Below, one piece after another: positions 9,861-19,543 of a stretch of 64,000 nucleotides of DNA. This DNA comes from Erythrobacter litoralis. Lineage in GTDB: Bacteria; Pseudomonadota; Alphaproteobacteria; Sphingomonadales; Sphingomonadaceae. Each line of letters starts with the position of its first letter. Position 1 is the stretch's first letter. Location of the stretch: NCBI RefSeq assembly GCF_029760855.1, contig NZ_SOSI01000001.1, positions 1 through 64,000 on the forward strand, given 5' to 3'. The notes under the pieces were generated by a model. It was not told the origin of the DNA. It was given only the letters and a program-made list of their open reading frames with translations, and searched no databases. The translations under genes and the position numbers were made by a program.

Positions 9861-10673
9861 TTACTGCTGGACCTGCTGCTGTTCGACGGCGACCTCGACG
9901 TCAAGGACAGTGGTTGTCGTGCCGAAGCTAATCCCTGTCACCGGTGCAGCGTCGCGATAGTCCCGACCGGTGGCAACCCGGACATAGCGCATATCGGGGC
10001 TGATGCCGTTCGAAATGTCGAACCCGACCCAACCCAAACCATGGACGAACGCTTCGGCCCATGCGTGGGTCGCTTCCTGTTCGACACGGTCGTTCATCAT
10101 CAGGTAGCCGCTCACATAGCGTGCCGGAATACCCATAAGCCGGGCGGCCCCTATGAAAATATGCGAATGATCCTGACATACGCCGGCACCGTCCCGCATC
10201 GCCTCCTCGCCGCGAGTCGCAACCGTCGTGCTTCCGGTGCGGTATTCAACCCGCTCAAGAATCGTTTTCGAAAGGTGATGAAGGGTGCCGAGCCGATCCT
10301 CGTTCGGATCCAGTTCGTCGACCAACGCGCGGATGCGTTCGCCCGGACGGGTCAGGGCGGTCTGCGTGCGAAAGCTCCACAACGGCAAGTGCCCCGCATG
10401 CTGTCCGATCACGCCGGAATGGTCGCTGGTTTCCACCGCACCTTTGCAGGTGATGACGACCTGCTGCGTCCCCGGCTCGACCGCGACGAGCGTGGTGCGG
10501 TTGTGATGCTGATCCTCGTATTGCAGCTCCTCGTGCGCGTTCTCGTAGTCCATCGACCAGTCGAGAATGCGCTGACCCTGCGTTTCCTTCGGCACCAGCC
10601 GCAATCGTTGCAGCGCGTGGACGACCGGCGTTTCGAAACGGTAGCGGGTGGTATGGCGGATCGAGAGGCGCAT
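9861..10673 (-). CDS. Transglutaminase-like cysteine protease of the Anbu operon
   Basis: A 270-residue protein with an N-terminal beta-strand domain typical of bacterial transglutaminase-like proteins (starting MRLSIRHTTRYRF) and a transglutaminase core. The triad is visible: Cys166 in GAGVCQDHSH, His203 in ATHAWAEA and Asp219 in GFDISN. There is no signal peptide, so it is likely cytoplasmic. Such enzymes usually hydrolyse or ligate amide bonds. It overlaps the alpha-E gene by one base and ends 19 bases before Anbu, so the proteins are co-expressed. The real substrate is unknown. Confidence 0.92.
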   Translation of the reverse strand: MRLSIRHTTRYRFETPVVHALQRLRLVPKETQGQRILDWSMDYENAHEELQYEDQHHNRTTLVAVEPGTQQVVITCKGAVETSDHSGVIGQHAGHLPLWSFRTQTALTRPGERIRALVDELDPNEDRLGTLHHLSKTILERVEYRTGSTTVATRGEEAMRDGAGVCQDHSHIFIGAARLMGIPARYVSGYLMMNDRVEQEATHAWAEAFVHGLGWVGFDISNGISPDMRYVRVATGRDYRDAAPVTGISFGTTTTVLDVEVAVEQQQVQQ

Positions 10674-11617
10674 CAGGCGAGAAACCGGTAATCGTCGGAA
10701 ATGGCGGAGGCGATGGCGGCATTCTTCCCGGTAAATTCAATCAGGAATTCATGCAGCCCCTGATCGAAGATGTCGTCGATCGTGAGGTCGGCAAGCCGCT
10801 GGTCGGCGGAACGCATCAAGGCGTTACTCTCACCTTCTGCGCCGTGAAGCTGCGCGAGGGCGGCGAGATTTTCGCGTAATAGGGTGTAGCAATAGGCGAG
10901 GCTGCGGGGAAAGCGGTCATCCAGGATTAGGAATTCGCAGATGCGCCGCGCATCGATCCGTGCCGCGTTGATCCAGCGATAGGCGCGGTCACCTGACACT
11001 GAGCGCAGAACCTGGTCCCATTGCCCCGTATCGAGGCTCGACCCTACATAGGAGAGCGACGGAAGCAGCAGGTAATATTTCATGTCGAGGATACGCGCGA
11101 TTGAATCCGCGCGTTCGATGAAAGTTCCGCACCGCCCGAAATGATAGGGCTCTTCGCGGATCATCGATCCTGCCATGGCGCCATGCGCCAAGGTGCCGGC
11201 CCTTCGGATCGTCGCGACCGTCTCCAGCACGCGGTTTTCGGCGACAGGCTCTTTCAGCTGTTCGTCGATCTCCAGCCAGTTGGTGTTGATCGCCTCCCAT
11301 AATTCGCTGCTAATCGCATTGCGGGCAAGACGTGCATTCTGTCGCACCTGTCCGAACATGAAGAGGATGGAGGACGGGTTCTCCTTGTCGCGCAGCATGA
11401 AGTTCCACACCTGCATACCAGTGTAGGTCGCGTGCTTTGCTTCATAGGACTGTCGCTGGCCTGCGGTCTCGATGACCGAGCGCCATTCCTCCTCCGCCGT
11501 CGTCAGGTCGCGGGTCAAGGCAAGGCGAAGACCCGCATCGAGCAGGCGCGCGAAGTTCTCGGCCCGCTCAAGGTAGCGGAACATCCAGAAAAGGCCGTTG
11601 GCTGTACGTCCGAGCAT
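10673..11617 (-). CDS. Alpha-E domain protein (DUF403)
   Basis: A 314-residue, mostly helical protein that begins with the family signature MLGRTANGLFWMFRYLERAENFARLLD. Alpha-E proteins have no proven activity. They nearly always occur beside a circularly permuted ATP-grasp protein and a transglutaminase-like protein, as here, and the trio has been proposed on comparative grounds to make or edit a peptide tag. The stop overlaps the start of the transglutaminase-like gene by one base, and one base separates its start from the upstream ATP-grasp stop. No membrane segment or signal peptide is evident. Confidence 0.92.
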   Translation of the reverse strand: MLGRTANGLFWMFRYLERAENFARLLDAGLRLALTRDLTTAEEEWRSVIETAGQRQSYEAKHATYTGMQVWNFMLRDKENPSSILFMFGQVRQNARLARNAISSELWEAINTNWLEIDEQLKEPVAENRVLETVATIRRAGTLAHGAMAGSMIREEPYHFGRCGTFIERADSIARILDMKYYLLLPSLSYVGSSLDTGQWDQVLRSVSGDRAYRWINAARIDARRICEFLILDDRFPRSLAYCYTLLRENLAALAQLHGAEGESNALMRSADQRLADLTIDDIFDQGLHEFLIEFTGKNAAIASAISDDYRFLA

Positions 11618-11618
11618 A

Positions 11619-13046
11619 TCAGTCCTTCAGCACCCACGTATCTTTGGTCCCGCCGCCCTGGCTGGAATTCACGACTAACGAGCCTTCCTCCAGCGCAACG
11701 CGGGTTAGTCCGCCCGGCGTGATGTCGATTTTTTCCGGCGATACCAGGACGAACGGCCGCAGGTCGACGTGGCGCGGCGCGAGACCGCTATCGGTGAAGA
11801 TAGGGCAGGTGGAGAGCGAAAGTGTCGGCTGGGCGATGTAATTTTCTGGACGTTCCTTGATCTTGGTGCGGAACTCCTCGATCTTTGCCTTGGTCGAAGC
11901 TGGACCCACCAGCATTCCGTAACCGCCCGATCCGTGCACCTCCTTGACCACGAGCTCCTCGAGATTGTCGAGCACGTATTTGCGGCTGTCGTCGTCTGCG
12001 CAGCGCCACGTTTCGACATTCGGCAGGAGCGGTTTCTCGCCGGTGTAGAACTCGACGATCTCCGGCATGAAGGAATAGATCGCCTTGTCGTCGCACACCC
12101 CGGTGCCGGGCGCGTTGGCGATGGTTATCCCGCCCGCGCGATACACGTCCATGATTCCGGGCACGCCTAGAACACTATCGGGGTTGAAAGTCAGCGGATC
12201 GAGAAATTCGTCATCCACCCGGCGGTAAATGACGTCGACCGGCTCGTATCCGCGTGTTGTCCGCATGGCGACCCGGCCGTCCACAACACGCAGGTCGCTA
12301 CCTTCTACCAGTTCCGCACCCATCTGGTCGGCGAGGAAGGCGTGTTCGAAATAAGCTGAGTTATAGATGCCCGGCGTAAGCACCGCGACCCGCGGCCGCC
12401 CCTCCGCGCAATTCGGCGCGCAGGCGGCAAGGCTCGCGGCCAGCCGGCGCGGATAATCACTCACGGATTCGACCGGCACCCGCATGAACAGTTCGGGGAA
12501 CATCGCCATCATGCTCTCGCGGTTTTCGAGCATGTAACTGACACCCGACGGCGTGCGCGCATTGTCTTCCAGCACGTAGAAGTCGTCAGGCCCGGTACGC
12601 ACGAGATCGATACCGACGATATGGGTATAGACGCCGCCCGGCGGCGTGAAGCCGACCATGTTGGCGAGCCAGGCATCGTTGTCGCGCAGCAACCGTTCGG
12701 GAAGGCGCCCGGCACGCACGATTTCCTGCCGATGATAGAGATCGTGCATGAAGGCGTTAAGCGCCGAAACCCGCTGTTCGATACCGCGCGTCAGGCGGCG
12801 CCATTCGCCCGCAGTGATGATGCGCGGCACCATGTCGAACGGGATCAGCCGTTCTTCCGCCTCGTCCTCGCCATATACATTGAAGGTAATGCCGGTCTTG
12901 CGGAAATTCGTTTCCGCTTCGGCATGCTTACGCGAAAGGACCTCGTCCTTCTGATCGTCGAACCATTTGCAGTAATCCGCGTAAGCGGGGCGAACGCTTC
13001 CGCCCGAACCGTGCATTTCGTCGAAAAAATCGGCCCTGCCGCTCAT
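11619..13046 (-). CDS. Circularly permuted type 2 ATP-grasp protein
   Basis: A 475-residue protein of the DUF404/DUF407 type, that is, an ATP-grasp ligase fold with permuted order. Recognizable blocks are FDMVPRIITAGEWRRLTRG near residue 75, YVLEDNARTPSGVSYMLENR near 155, and VVKEVHGSGGYGMLVGP in the second half, which resembles the ATP-binding loop. The ending LVVNSSQGGGTKDTWVL is also typical. It probably activates a carboxylate with ATP to form an amide or peptide bond. It is the first gene of the operon that leads into alpha-E, transglutaminase-like and Anbu genes. A 73-base gap upstream could hold the promoter. Confidence 0.93.
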   Translation of the reverse strand: MSGRADFFDEMHGSGGSVRPAYADYCKWFDDQKDEVLSRKHAEAETNFRKTGITFNVYGEDEAEERLIPFDMVPRIITAGEWRRLTRGIEQRVSALNAFMHDLYHRQEIVRAGRLPERLLRDNDAWLANMVGFTPPGGVYTHIVGIDLVRTGPDDFYVLEDNARTPSGVSYMLENRESMMAMFPELFMRVPVESVSDYPRRLAASLAACAPNCAEGRPRVAVLTPGIYNSAYFEHAFLADQMGAELVEGSDLRVVDGRVAMRTTRGYEPVDVIYRRVDDEFLDPLTFNPDSVLGVPGIMDVYRAGGITIANAPGTGVCDDKAIYSFMPEIVEFYTGEKPLLPNVETWRCADDDSRKYVLDNLEELVVKEVHGSGGYGMLVGPASTKAKIEEFRTKIKERPENYIAQPTLSLSTCPIFTDSGLAPRHVDLRPFVLVSPEKIDITPGGLTRVALEEGSLVVNSSQGGGTKDTWVLKD

Positions 13047-13119
13047 GTTTCCCCTGAATGCCGTGAAAGCGGTTGTACAAAGCCGGATGGCCTTTCGCCT
13101 CGTTCACACAAACAAAGGT

Positions 13120-13887
13120 TCAGTCCGCATCCAGTTCCGAAAGAACCGCCGTCACGGCCTCGCGGGTAAGGACGAAACCCATATGTGTGCAGCGCAAGGC
13201 AACAGCGCGATCGCGTTCGCCGGGCCGGCCGCAGGCACTGCGCGGATGAACAATGCCGTCGCGCGGGCTCCACAAAGCGACCGTTTCGACCGGCGGCTTT
13301 TCGCTGGGGTTTGCCTCGAATTCCGGCTCGTCCACTCGGTGGCCGGCGATCGCCTGATAAGCGCGCCAGCCATTATTTGCGCGCGGATTGCCGGAAAACG
13401 GCGAGCCCAGCGTCACGACCTTACCAACAATATTCGGATGGGCCTTGGCGAGTTCACGCGCCATGACCCCGCCGAGGCTCCAACCGACGAGAACGATCGG
13501 CTCCTCGACCCGATCGGCAAGCGCGATTAGTCGCTCCTCGACCTTGCGAAACCGATCTTCGGTCGCGCCCAGATTATAGCCTTGGCCCCATCTCTTGACG
13601 GTATGGCCGGCTTTCTCAAGTTCGCGCGCCATCCATCGCATCCGCACCGGATGCGCGCCGAACCCGGGCAGGAGCATTACCGTCTTCGGGATGGCGGCTG
13701 TCTCGATCTCGGCGGATTTGGAAAACATCCGCTCGACGGGAAGCAAAGGCCAGCCGAATTCGGCCAGCAGCAATCTGAGTGGCGGGCCGCAGGAGCCGTC
13801 ATCGCAAGGCTCGGACGCCAGGGACCAACGCCGGGCAAGTTCCTCGCGGCGAGCAGCAAATGGGATTTGTGGGGAGAAAGAGAGCAT
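13120..13887 (-). CDS. Alpha/beta hydrolase
   Basis: A 255-residue alpha/beta-hydrolase-fold protein. The nucleophile elbow is GWSLGG with Ser137. LLPGFGAHPVRMRWMARELEKAGH upstream forms the oxyanion region, and a late Asp (SPRDGIVH) and His (CTHMGFV) complete a plausible triad. There is no signal peptide. The substrate is not deducible; lipases and short-chain esterases share this pattern. It precedes the Anbu operon on the same strand by 73 bases, so co-transcription is possible but not shown. Confidence 0.85.
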   Translation of the reverse strand: MLSFSPQIPFAARREELARRWSLASEPCDDGSCGPPLRLLLAEFGWPLLPVERMFSKSAEIETAAIPKTVMLLPGFGAHPVRMRWMARELEKAGHTVKRWGQGYNLGATEDRFRKVEERLIALADRVEEPIVLVGWSLGGVMARELAKAHPNIVGKVVTLGSPFSGNPRANNGWRAYQAIAGHRVDEPEFEANPSEKPPVETVALWSPRDGIVHPRSACGRPGERDRAVALRCTHMGFVLTREAVTAVLSELDAD

Positions 13888-13960
13888 TGCTTCGTATCAA
13901 CGCGTTCCCCGCGCTCGGGTTTCAAAGCTGCGAACTGCGACCCGAAATGGAGCGATCCGG

Positions 13961-14578
13961 TCAGCAGTCGCCGATACGCTCCTGCTGGGACCGCATTTTC
14001 ATGGTCATTTGGTTGCCGCCCGGCGCTTCGATATTCATCGTCATCGTCATATTAGACGAGGTGCGCGAGCCAGTACCTTGCATTACCATTCGCCCTGACC
14101 CTTGCCCGGGTCGAGAGCAATTCATCACCGCATCGATCTTGCCTCCCTCCGCCTCGAATTTGGAAAAGGTGCAGGCATCGTCGGAATTGGCCTGCTTGAT
14201 CATCTCTTCGAAGCCCTTGTTCGCCTGTTCCGGCGTCAGGCAATATTCGCGGGTCTGCGCACCAGCTTTCCGCATCTGCTCCATCTGTTGCATGACCTGC
14301 GGCGGCGCACCGGGAAGCGAGATGTCGAGCACTTGCACCGTTGCGCGGTACTGGCCCGGCTGCGGTTTCACGATCCCTTCAGCCCGACGGGCCGCCTCTT
14401 CCATACCGATGGGAGCACCGTCCGACGCGGAGCCGCCGATTGCACCGTCGGAAGAGCTTGTCAGCGCGCCAGTATCATTACCCGCTTCGGTCGACTCTGC
14501 GACGATTTCGTCGCTCGGCCCCTGATCGCCGCACGCAGAAAGCGCCAGCGCGCTTCCAAGCAAGATTACCGAACGCAT
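13961..14578 (-). CDS. DUF3617 family lipoprotein
   Basis: A 205-residue protein with a lipoprotein signal ([13 protein letters not shown]) and a low-complexity Ser/Gly/Asp linker. A DUF3617-type domain follows, with the usual [13 protein letters not shown] start, the ICL-like block [13 protein letters not shown], and cysteines that may pair (REYC, DDAC, MNC, GDC). The start at 14578 is preceded by AGGAG seven bases upstream; a TTG at 14593 is less likely. The domain is common in sphingomonads and has no known function. It is divergent from uvrB across 99 bases. Confidence 0.8.
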   Translation of the reverse strand: MRSVILLGSALALSACGDQGPSDEIVAESTEAGNDTGALTSSSDGAIGGSASDGAPIGMEEAARRAEGIVKPQPGQYRATVQVLDISLPGAPPQVMQQMEQMRKAGAQTREYCLTPEQANKGFEEMIKQANSDDACTFSKFEAEGGKIDAVMNCSRPGQGSGRMVMQGTGSRTSSNMTMTMNIEAPGGNQMTMKMRSQQERIGDC

Positions 14579-14677
14579 CCCTATTCTCCTCAATCCCGTT
14601 TCGGATCGGGTAGCAGCCCGCTGCGCGCCTGCATACCGCCGTTGCGCCCGCCGCGCCCGCTGCCCATATGTGCCGGC

Positions 14678-16879
14678 ATGAGCGAAACCGGTCTTGTCAT
14701 CCGCCGCGGTTTAGAAGAGCCCGATACCACCGGCGAATTTGTTCCACACAAACCAGCGCGGCCCGAAAAGTCGATGGGCGGCAAGAAGTTCAAGCTCGTT
14801 TCCGAATACACGCCCTCGGGCGATCAGCCGACCGCGATCGAGGAGCTTGTGCAGTCGGCGGAGGCGAACGAACAGACGCAGGTGCTGTTGGGCGTAACCG
14901 GTTCGGGCAAGACATTCACTATGGCCAAGGTGATCGACGCGATGCAGCGCCCCGCTCTGATCCTTGCCCCGAACAAAATCCTGGCCGCCCAGCTTTACGG
15001 CGAATTCAAGAGCTTCTTCCCGGAGAACGCGGTCGAGTATTTCGTCAGCTATTACGACTATTACCAGCCCGAAGCCTACGTTCCCCGGTCCGACACCTAT
15101 ATCGAGAAGGAAAGCTCGGTGAACGAGGCGATCGACCGGATGCGCCACTCGGCCACCCGCGCCCTGCTCGAACGCGACGACGTGATCATCGTCGCTTCGG
15201 TATCCTGCCTTTACGGCATCGGCTCGGTCGAGACGTATTCGGCCATGATCTTCGATATCAAGAAGGACGAAACGGTCGACCAGCGCGAGCTCATCCGAAA
15301 GCTCGTCGCCCTGCAATACAAGCGCAACGATGCCGCGTTTGCGCGCGGCAATTTCCGGGTGCGCGGCGACAATCTGGAAATCTTCCCCAGCCACCTCGAA
15401 GACACCGCGTGGCGCATCAGCTTCTTCGGTGACGAGATCGAAGAGATCAGCGAGTTCGATCCCCTGACCGGCAAGAAAGGCGAGACGCTGCCGAAGGTGC
15501 GCGTGTTCGCCAACAGTCACTACGTCACCCCCGGCCCGACGATGAAGCAGGCGACGCAGGCCATCAAGTTCGAGCTGGAAGAACGGCTCAAGGAACTGCA
15601 CGAGGAAGGCCGCTTGTTGGAAGCCCAGCGGCTGGAACAGCGCACCAATTTCGATCTTGAAATGATTGCTGCCACCGGTTCGTGCGCGGGCATCGAGAAT
15701 TACAGCCGCTTCCTTACCGGTCGCCTGCCCGGCGAACCGCCGCCCACCTTGTTCGAATACCTGCCTGAGAACGCACTGCTGTTCGTCGATGAAAGCCACC
15801 AGACCGTGCCGCAGATCGGCGCGATGGCGAAAGGCGACCACCGGCGCAAGATCACGCTGGCCGAATACGGCTTCCGCCTGCCGTCCTGCATCGACAATCG
15901 CCCGCTGCGCTTCAACGAATGGGACGCGATGCGTCCGCAGACCTTCTGCGTTTCGGCGACTCCCGGTGGTTGGGAACTGGAGCAGACCGGCGGCGTCTTC
16001 GCAGAGCAGGTCATCCGCCCCACCGGGCTGATCGATCCGCCGGTCGAGATCAAACCGGTCGAGGACCAAGTGCAGGACTGCATCGAGGAATGCCGAAAGA
16101 CCACGGCTAAGGGCTATCGCACCCTCGTCACCACACTGACTAAGCGGATGGCGGAAGACCTCACAGAATTCATGCACGAGGCGGGCATCAAGGTCCGCTA
16201 CATGCACTCCGATGTCGAGACGCTTGAGCGTATCGAGCTGATACGTGATCTGCGCCTCGGCGTGTATGACGTGTTGATCGGCATCAACCTGCTTCGCGAA
16301 GGGCTCGACATCCCCGAATGTGGATTGGTGGCGATCCTCGACGCCGACAAGGAAGGCTTCCTGCGAAGCGAGACCTCTTTGATCCAGACCATCGGCCGCG
16401 CAGCCCGGAACGTGGAAGGCCGCGTAATTCTGTACGCCGATCGCATCACCGGCAGCATGGAACGCGCGATGGCGGAAACCGACCGCCGGCGCGAGAAGCA
16501 GCGCGAATATAACGAGGAACATGGCATCACGCCGCAGACCATCCGCCGTCAGATCGCCGACATCGTCGCACACAGCGCGGCGGGCGACGGGGTCACGGTC
16601 GATACGGGCGACGAAGAGCGCAACAACCTCGTGGGCCACAACCTGCGAAGCTATATCGAGGACCTCGAAAAACGCATGCGCAAGGCCGCTGCCGATCTGG
16701 AATTCGAAGAAGCCGGTCGCTTGCGCGATGAAATTCGCCGCCTTGAGAACGACGAACTCGGCGTGCCGGACGAAGCGAAGAAAGCGCCGCTCGTCGGCCG
16801 GTCCAACGAAGGCAAGCCGGGCACGCGCAAGACCCGCTACGGCAAGACGCGCTACAAGCGGATGGGCGGCAAGCCGTAG
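14678..16879 (+). CDS. uvrB: UvrABC excision nuclease subunit B
   Basis: A 733-residue UvrB, the helicase-like damage-verification subunit of nucleotide excision repair. The Walker A motif GVTGSGKT is at residues 72-79. The beta-hairpin that clamps damaged DNA is in [12 protein letters not shown], the helicase motifs end in QTIGRAARN, and the C-terminal UVR helix ([24 protein letters not shown]) binds UvrC. The open frame runs upstream to 14102, but that part is antisense to DUF3617. The ATG at 14678 gives a short sphingomonad-like extension before [19 protein letters not shown] saw no GTTC-N7-GTTC LexA box upstream. Confidence 0.97.
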   Translation: MSETGLVIRRGLEEPDTTGEFVPHKPARPEKSMGGKKFKLVSEYTPSGDQPTAIEELVQSAEANEQTQVLLGVTGSGKTFTMAKVIDAMQRPALILAPNKILAAQLYGEFKSFFPENAVEYFVSYYDYYQPEAYVPRSDTYIEKESSVNEAIDRMRHSATRALLERDDVIIVASVSCLYGIGSVETYSAMIFDIKKDETVDQRELIRKLVALQYKRNDAAFARGNFRVRGDNLEIFPSHLEDTAWRISFFGDEIEEISEFDPLTGKKGETLPKVRVFANSHYVTPGPTMKQATQAIKFELEERLKELHEEGRLLEAQRLEQRTNFDLEMIAATGSCAGIENYSRFLTGRLPGEPPPTLFEYLPENALLFVDESHQTVPQIGAMAKGDHRRKITLAEYGFRLPSCIDNRPLRFNEWDAMRPQTFCVSATPGGWELEQTGGVFAEQVIRPTGLIDPPVEIKPVEDQVQDCIEECRKTTAKGYRTLVTTLTKRMAEDLTEFMHEAGIKVRYMHSDVETLERIELIRDLRLGVYDVLIGINLLREGLDIPECGLVAILDADKEGFLRSETSLIQTIGRAARNVEGRVILYADRITGSMERAMAETDRRREKQREYNEEHGITPQTIRRQIADIVAHSAAGDGVTVDTGDEERNNLVGHNLRSYIEDLEKRMRKAAADLEFEEAGRLRDEIRRLENDELGVPDEAKKAPLVGRSNEGKPGTRKTRYGKTRYKRMGGKP

Positions 16880-16931
16880 TCGCGCGAATGGCTCTCTTGC
16901 TTTTGCGCGCCTGGCGGCGTTAGCGGGCCCG

Positions 16932-17477
16932 ATGCTTCGATATCTTGCGATTGCCGGCGTGTGGATACTTGCCGCCTGCAAACCGCCCGCTTCCGACGAT
17001 TACAGTACGCGTGTGCCAGTGGCGCGCGAGACGCAATTCGCGTCCGAGCCGCTGCCGTCGCCGAACGCTGAAGGCGCGGTCTGGGCAGACAGTCCGACGG
17101 TCGAGAACCGCATTCTGTACGGTAAACCCGGAGAGCGGCCGCTGATGGGTTTGACTTGCGATGCAGGGCAAATCGTATTCGCTCGCTATGCGCCGGCAGA
17201 TCCCGAGGCGAAGGCGATCCTGGCCCTGATCGGCAACGGCCACGTCGAGCGCCTGTTCGTGGATGCGACGCCCCGCGGCGAGGCTTGGCTGTGGCAAGGC
17301 TCGCTTCCTGCGAACGACCAACGTCTCGAAGTTTTGACCGGGCGGGGTCGGGTCGAGGCGACGATACCGGGAGCAGGCTCGCTAATCCTGAATGCGAGCA
17401 CCCTGCCCGCGCAGTTCGTCGATCGCTGCGCGGCTACGACGAGCTTTTCACCTTCTCGGCCAGAAGATCCGGCGTGA
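16932..17477 (+). CDS. Hypothetical lipoprotein
   Basis: A 181-residue protein with a short lipoprotein signal (YLAIAGVWILAAC, Cys16). The rest is a beta-rich domain with no family that I recognize. It lies 52 bases after uvrB and its end overlaps the end of the DsbD-like gene by 44 bases on the opposite strand. The longer reading frame extends back to 16521 but that part is a shadow of uvrB. Function unknown; an envelope location is inferred from the lipobox. Confidence 0.65.
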   Translation: MLRYLAIAGVWILAACKPPASDDYSTRVPVARETQFASEPLPSPNAEGAVWADSPTVENRILYGKPGERPLMGLTCDAGQIVFARYAPADPEAKAILALIGNGHVERLFVDATPRGEAWLWQGSLPANDQRLEVLTGRGRVEATIPGAGSLILNASTLPAQFVDRCAATTSFSPSRPEDPA

Positions 17478-19479
17478 GGACCTGCGGCAACTGTTCGCCG
17501 CGCTCCCCGGGTTCGAACCACATATAGAACGGCACGCCCGCCGCCCCATGCTGTGCGAGAAAGTCGGCGATTTCGGCATCGCGCCGCGTCCAGTCTCCGC
17601 GCAAGGTGACTACGCCCGCCTGCTCGAAAGCATCGCGGGTCGCCTCGCGTTCGATTGCGACGCTTTCGTTGACCTTGCAGCTGAGGCACCAGTCGGCGGT
17701 GAAATAGAGGAACACCGGGCGGCCATCGGCGCGCGCCTTGGCCAAGGCGGTCTCGCTGAAGGGCTCGCTGCCAACCAAGTCGGAGCCCGATTGGGAGGCT
17801 TGATCGGAAACCGCCTTCGGCAGCACAAAGATCATCATTACGAGCACCAAAGGCACGAGTGCCGACCACACGAAGTTGGTACTTTTCCCACCCGCCTGCT
17901 GGCGTCCGGTATAGATCAGCGCCATGACCACCACTACGGCCAGTACAAGCGTTACGGCCGAGAATACGCCTCCACCGATCCGCCACACCAGCCAGCCGAG
18001 CGCCAGCGCGGTGAGCCCCATCGGCAGGGCCATCCATCGTCGGAAGGTCGCCATCCACGGCCCGGGTCTTGGTAACCGCCGTCGCAGAGCCGGGACAAAA
18101 CCGATAGCCAAGAAGGGTAGCGCCAGGCCGACGCCAAGCATCGTAAAGATAGCGAACCCCTCCAGCGGGCTCAACACCAGTGCCGCCCCCAATGCCAGCG
18201 CCATGAACGGCCCCGTGCACGGCGTCGCTACAAAGGCGGCAAGTAGGCCGGTCGCGAAAGAACCGCTTCGGCTCCCCCCTCCGCCCGCAATCGCCATGCC
18301 GGGTATCTCGAACAGCCCGAGGAAATTGGCGGTGATGGCGCAGGCAAGCAGGAACAATACCGCGAGTACCACCGGCTCCTGCAACTGGAAGGCCCAGCCG
18401 ATCTGTTCGCCCCCTGCGCGTAAGGTAAGTATCACCACACCCATCCCAGCGCAAGCGAGCACCACGCCCGCCGTATAGGCCAGCGCATCGGACCGTGCGG
18501 CGCGCTCGCTGCTGCCCGCCTTCACCAGCGTCATCGCCTTCAGGCTGAGAATGGGAAACACGCAGGGCATGATATTGAGGATCAACCCGCCGGCCAGCGC
18601 CGCCAGCAGCAGAATGGCGAGCGGCGGAGTGGCGGCGGCACCTGCTAACGGCTCTGCCCCCTCCAGCGGAACCGGGCCGGGGCGCGCTTTGAAGCGTATG
18701 CCCTCGCCAGCGCTGCCGAATGCCAGAATGCCCGAGATCACGGGCGGAAGGCTGGCTTGCGACGCCTCACGCAACGAAACTTCGGCAATCAGCAGGTTGC
18801 CTGCGCGGCGGAAGGTCTGCTTGTCAGCGTAAGCCGGCCTTATACCTGTAGAATAGTCGAGGTTTCCGACGAACAGATGCGGCGCGGCCAAATCGAGGCT
18901 CGCGGGAAGAGGAAGGCCAATCCGCAGGGTTTCCCCCGAAACCTCGTACGACGCTACGCGATCGAGCGGCGGGGCGATAGCGGCGCGCCAAGCGGCGAAA
19001 TCGCCGCCGACGGTGGATGAGATAACGGCATCCTGCGGCACGCAAATCGTGTCGGTGCAGGCGAGGTATTCGATCCTGCCCGAAACCCGTTCGAGTTCCG
19101 GCAAACCGGCGCTTCGTATTAAGGGCACGAGTACGGTGTACTCGCCCTTGTAGACGTGGTTCATCAGTCCCGCGATCTCCAGCGTTTGCGGCACCGGATA
19201 TAGCGGCTCGCCCATCGTCCAGCCGTCCGGCAGGTCGAGCGACAGCGTCATCCCCTGCCCCGCATCGCCGGGGTTCGACCAGTAGCCGTGCCATTCCGAA
19301 CTGCGCGGTGTGAAGTGCAGCGCAAGCGTCGCCTCGTTCGGCCTTGCCGGATCGGGATCGAGAAAGGCGCGCACCGCGATATTTTCGTCGCCATAGCGGA
19401 CAGGCTGCGCCAACACCGGGGACCACGCCGCCGAAACTGCGCACAGCAACGCGATGAGCGCCGCAAATGCCGCCCGCAT
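17434..19479 (-). CDS. Thiol:disulfide interchange protein, DsbD/ScsB-like
   Basis: A 681-residue three-domain electron transfer protein. After a signal peptide (start at 19479, cleavage near SPVLA-Q) comes a periplasmic domain with the pair Cys141/Cys146 in LACTDTICVPQD. A membrane domain follows with Cys306 (MPCVFPI) and Cys421 (TPCTGPF), and then a C-terminal thioredoxin domain with WCLSC (Cys598, Cys601). It passes electrons from cytoplasmic thioredoxin to periplasmic partners. The long N-terminal domain is closer to ScsB-type proteins than to E. coli DsbD. Upstream residues of the open frame, back to 19797, are antisense to the ubiH-like gene. Confidence 0.92.
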   Translation of the reverse strand: MRAAFAALIALLCAVSAAWSPVLAQPVRYGDENIAVRAFLDPDPARPNEATLALHFTPRSSEWHGYWSNPGDAGQGMTLSLDLPDGWTMGEPLYPVPQTLEIAGLMNHVYKGEYTVLVPLIRSAGLPELERVSGRIEYLACTDTICVPQDAVISSTVGGDFAAWRAAIAPPLDRVASYEVSGETLRIGLPLPASLDLAAPHLFVGNLDYSTGIRPAYADKQTFRRAGNLLIAEVSLREASQASLPPVISGILAFGSAGEGIRFKARPGPVPLEGAEPLAGAAATPPLAILLLAALAGGLILNIMPCVFPILSLKAMTLVKAGSSERAARSDALAYTAGVVLACAGMGVVILTLRAGGEQIGWAFQLQEPVVLAVLFLLACAITANFLGLFEIPGMAIAGGGGSRSGSFATGLLAAFVATPCTGPFMALALGAALVLSPLEGFAIFTMLGVGLALPFLAIGFVPALRRRLPRPGPWMATFRRWMALPMGLTALALGWLVWRIGGGVFSAVTLVLAVVVVMALIYTGRQQAGGKSTNFVWSALVPLVLVMMIFVLPKAVSDQASQSGSDLVGSEPFSETALAKARADGRPVFLYFTADWCLSCKVNESVAIEREATRDAFEQAGVVTLRGDWTRRDAEIADFLAQHGAAGVPFYMWFEPGERGEQLPQVLTPDLLAEKVKSSS

Positions 19480-19543
19480 GGTTGTTGCCTTGGTCACGGC
19501 TTGCCATCTAGGGTTCTCCCGCCGCCGCCGCAACGAGTGACCG

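Noticed and set aside
14579-14677. SOS (LexA) box upstream of uvrB
   Set aside because: No GTTC-N7-GTTC pair occurs in the divergent region, although uvrB is SOS-controlled in many alphaproteobacteria.
16521-16931. Upstream part of the 318-codon frame ending at 17477
   Set aside because: It is a shadow of the uvrB 3' end; the lipoprotein begins at the ATG at 16932 with a proper signal.
14711-16981. Long antisense open frame (756 codons) opposite uvrB
   Set aside because: The high-GC codon pattern leaves the reverse strand free of stops; the peptide has no recognizable domain, no ribosome binding site, and lies entirely over uvrB.
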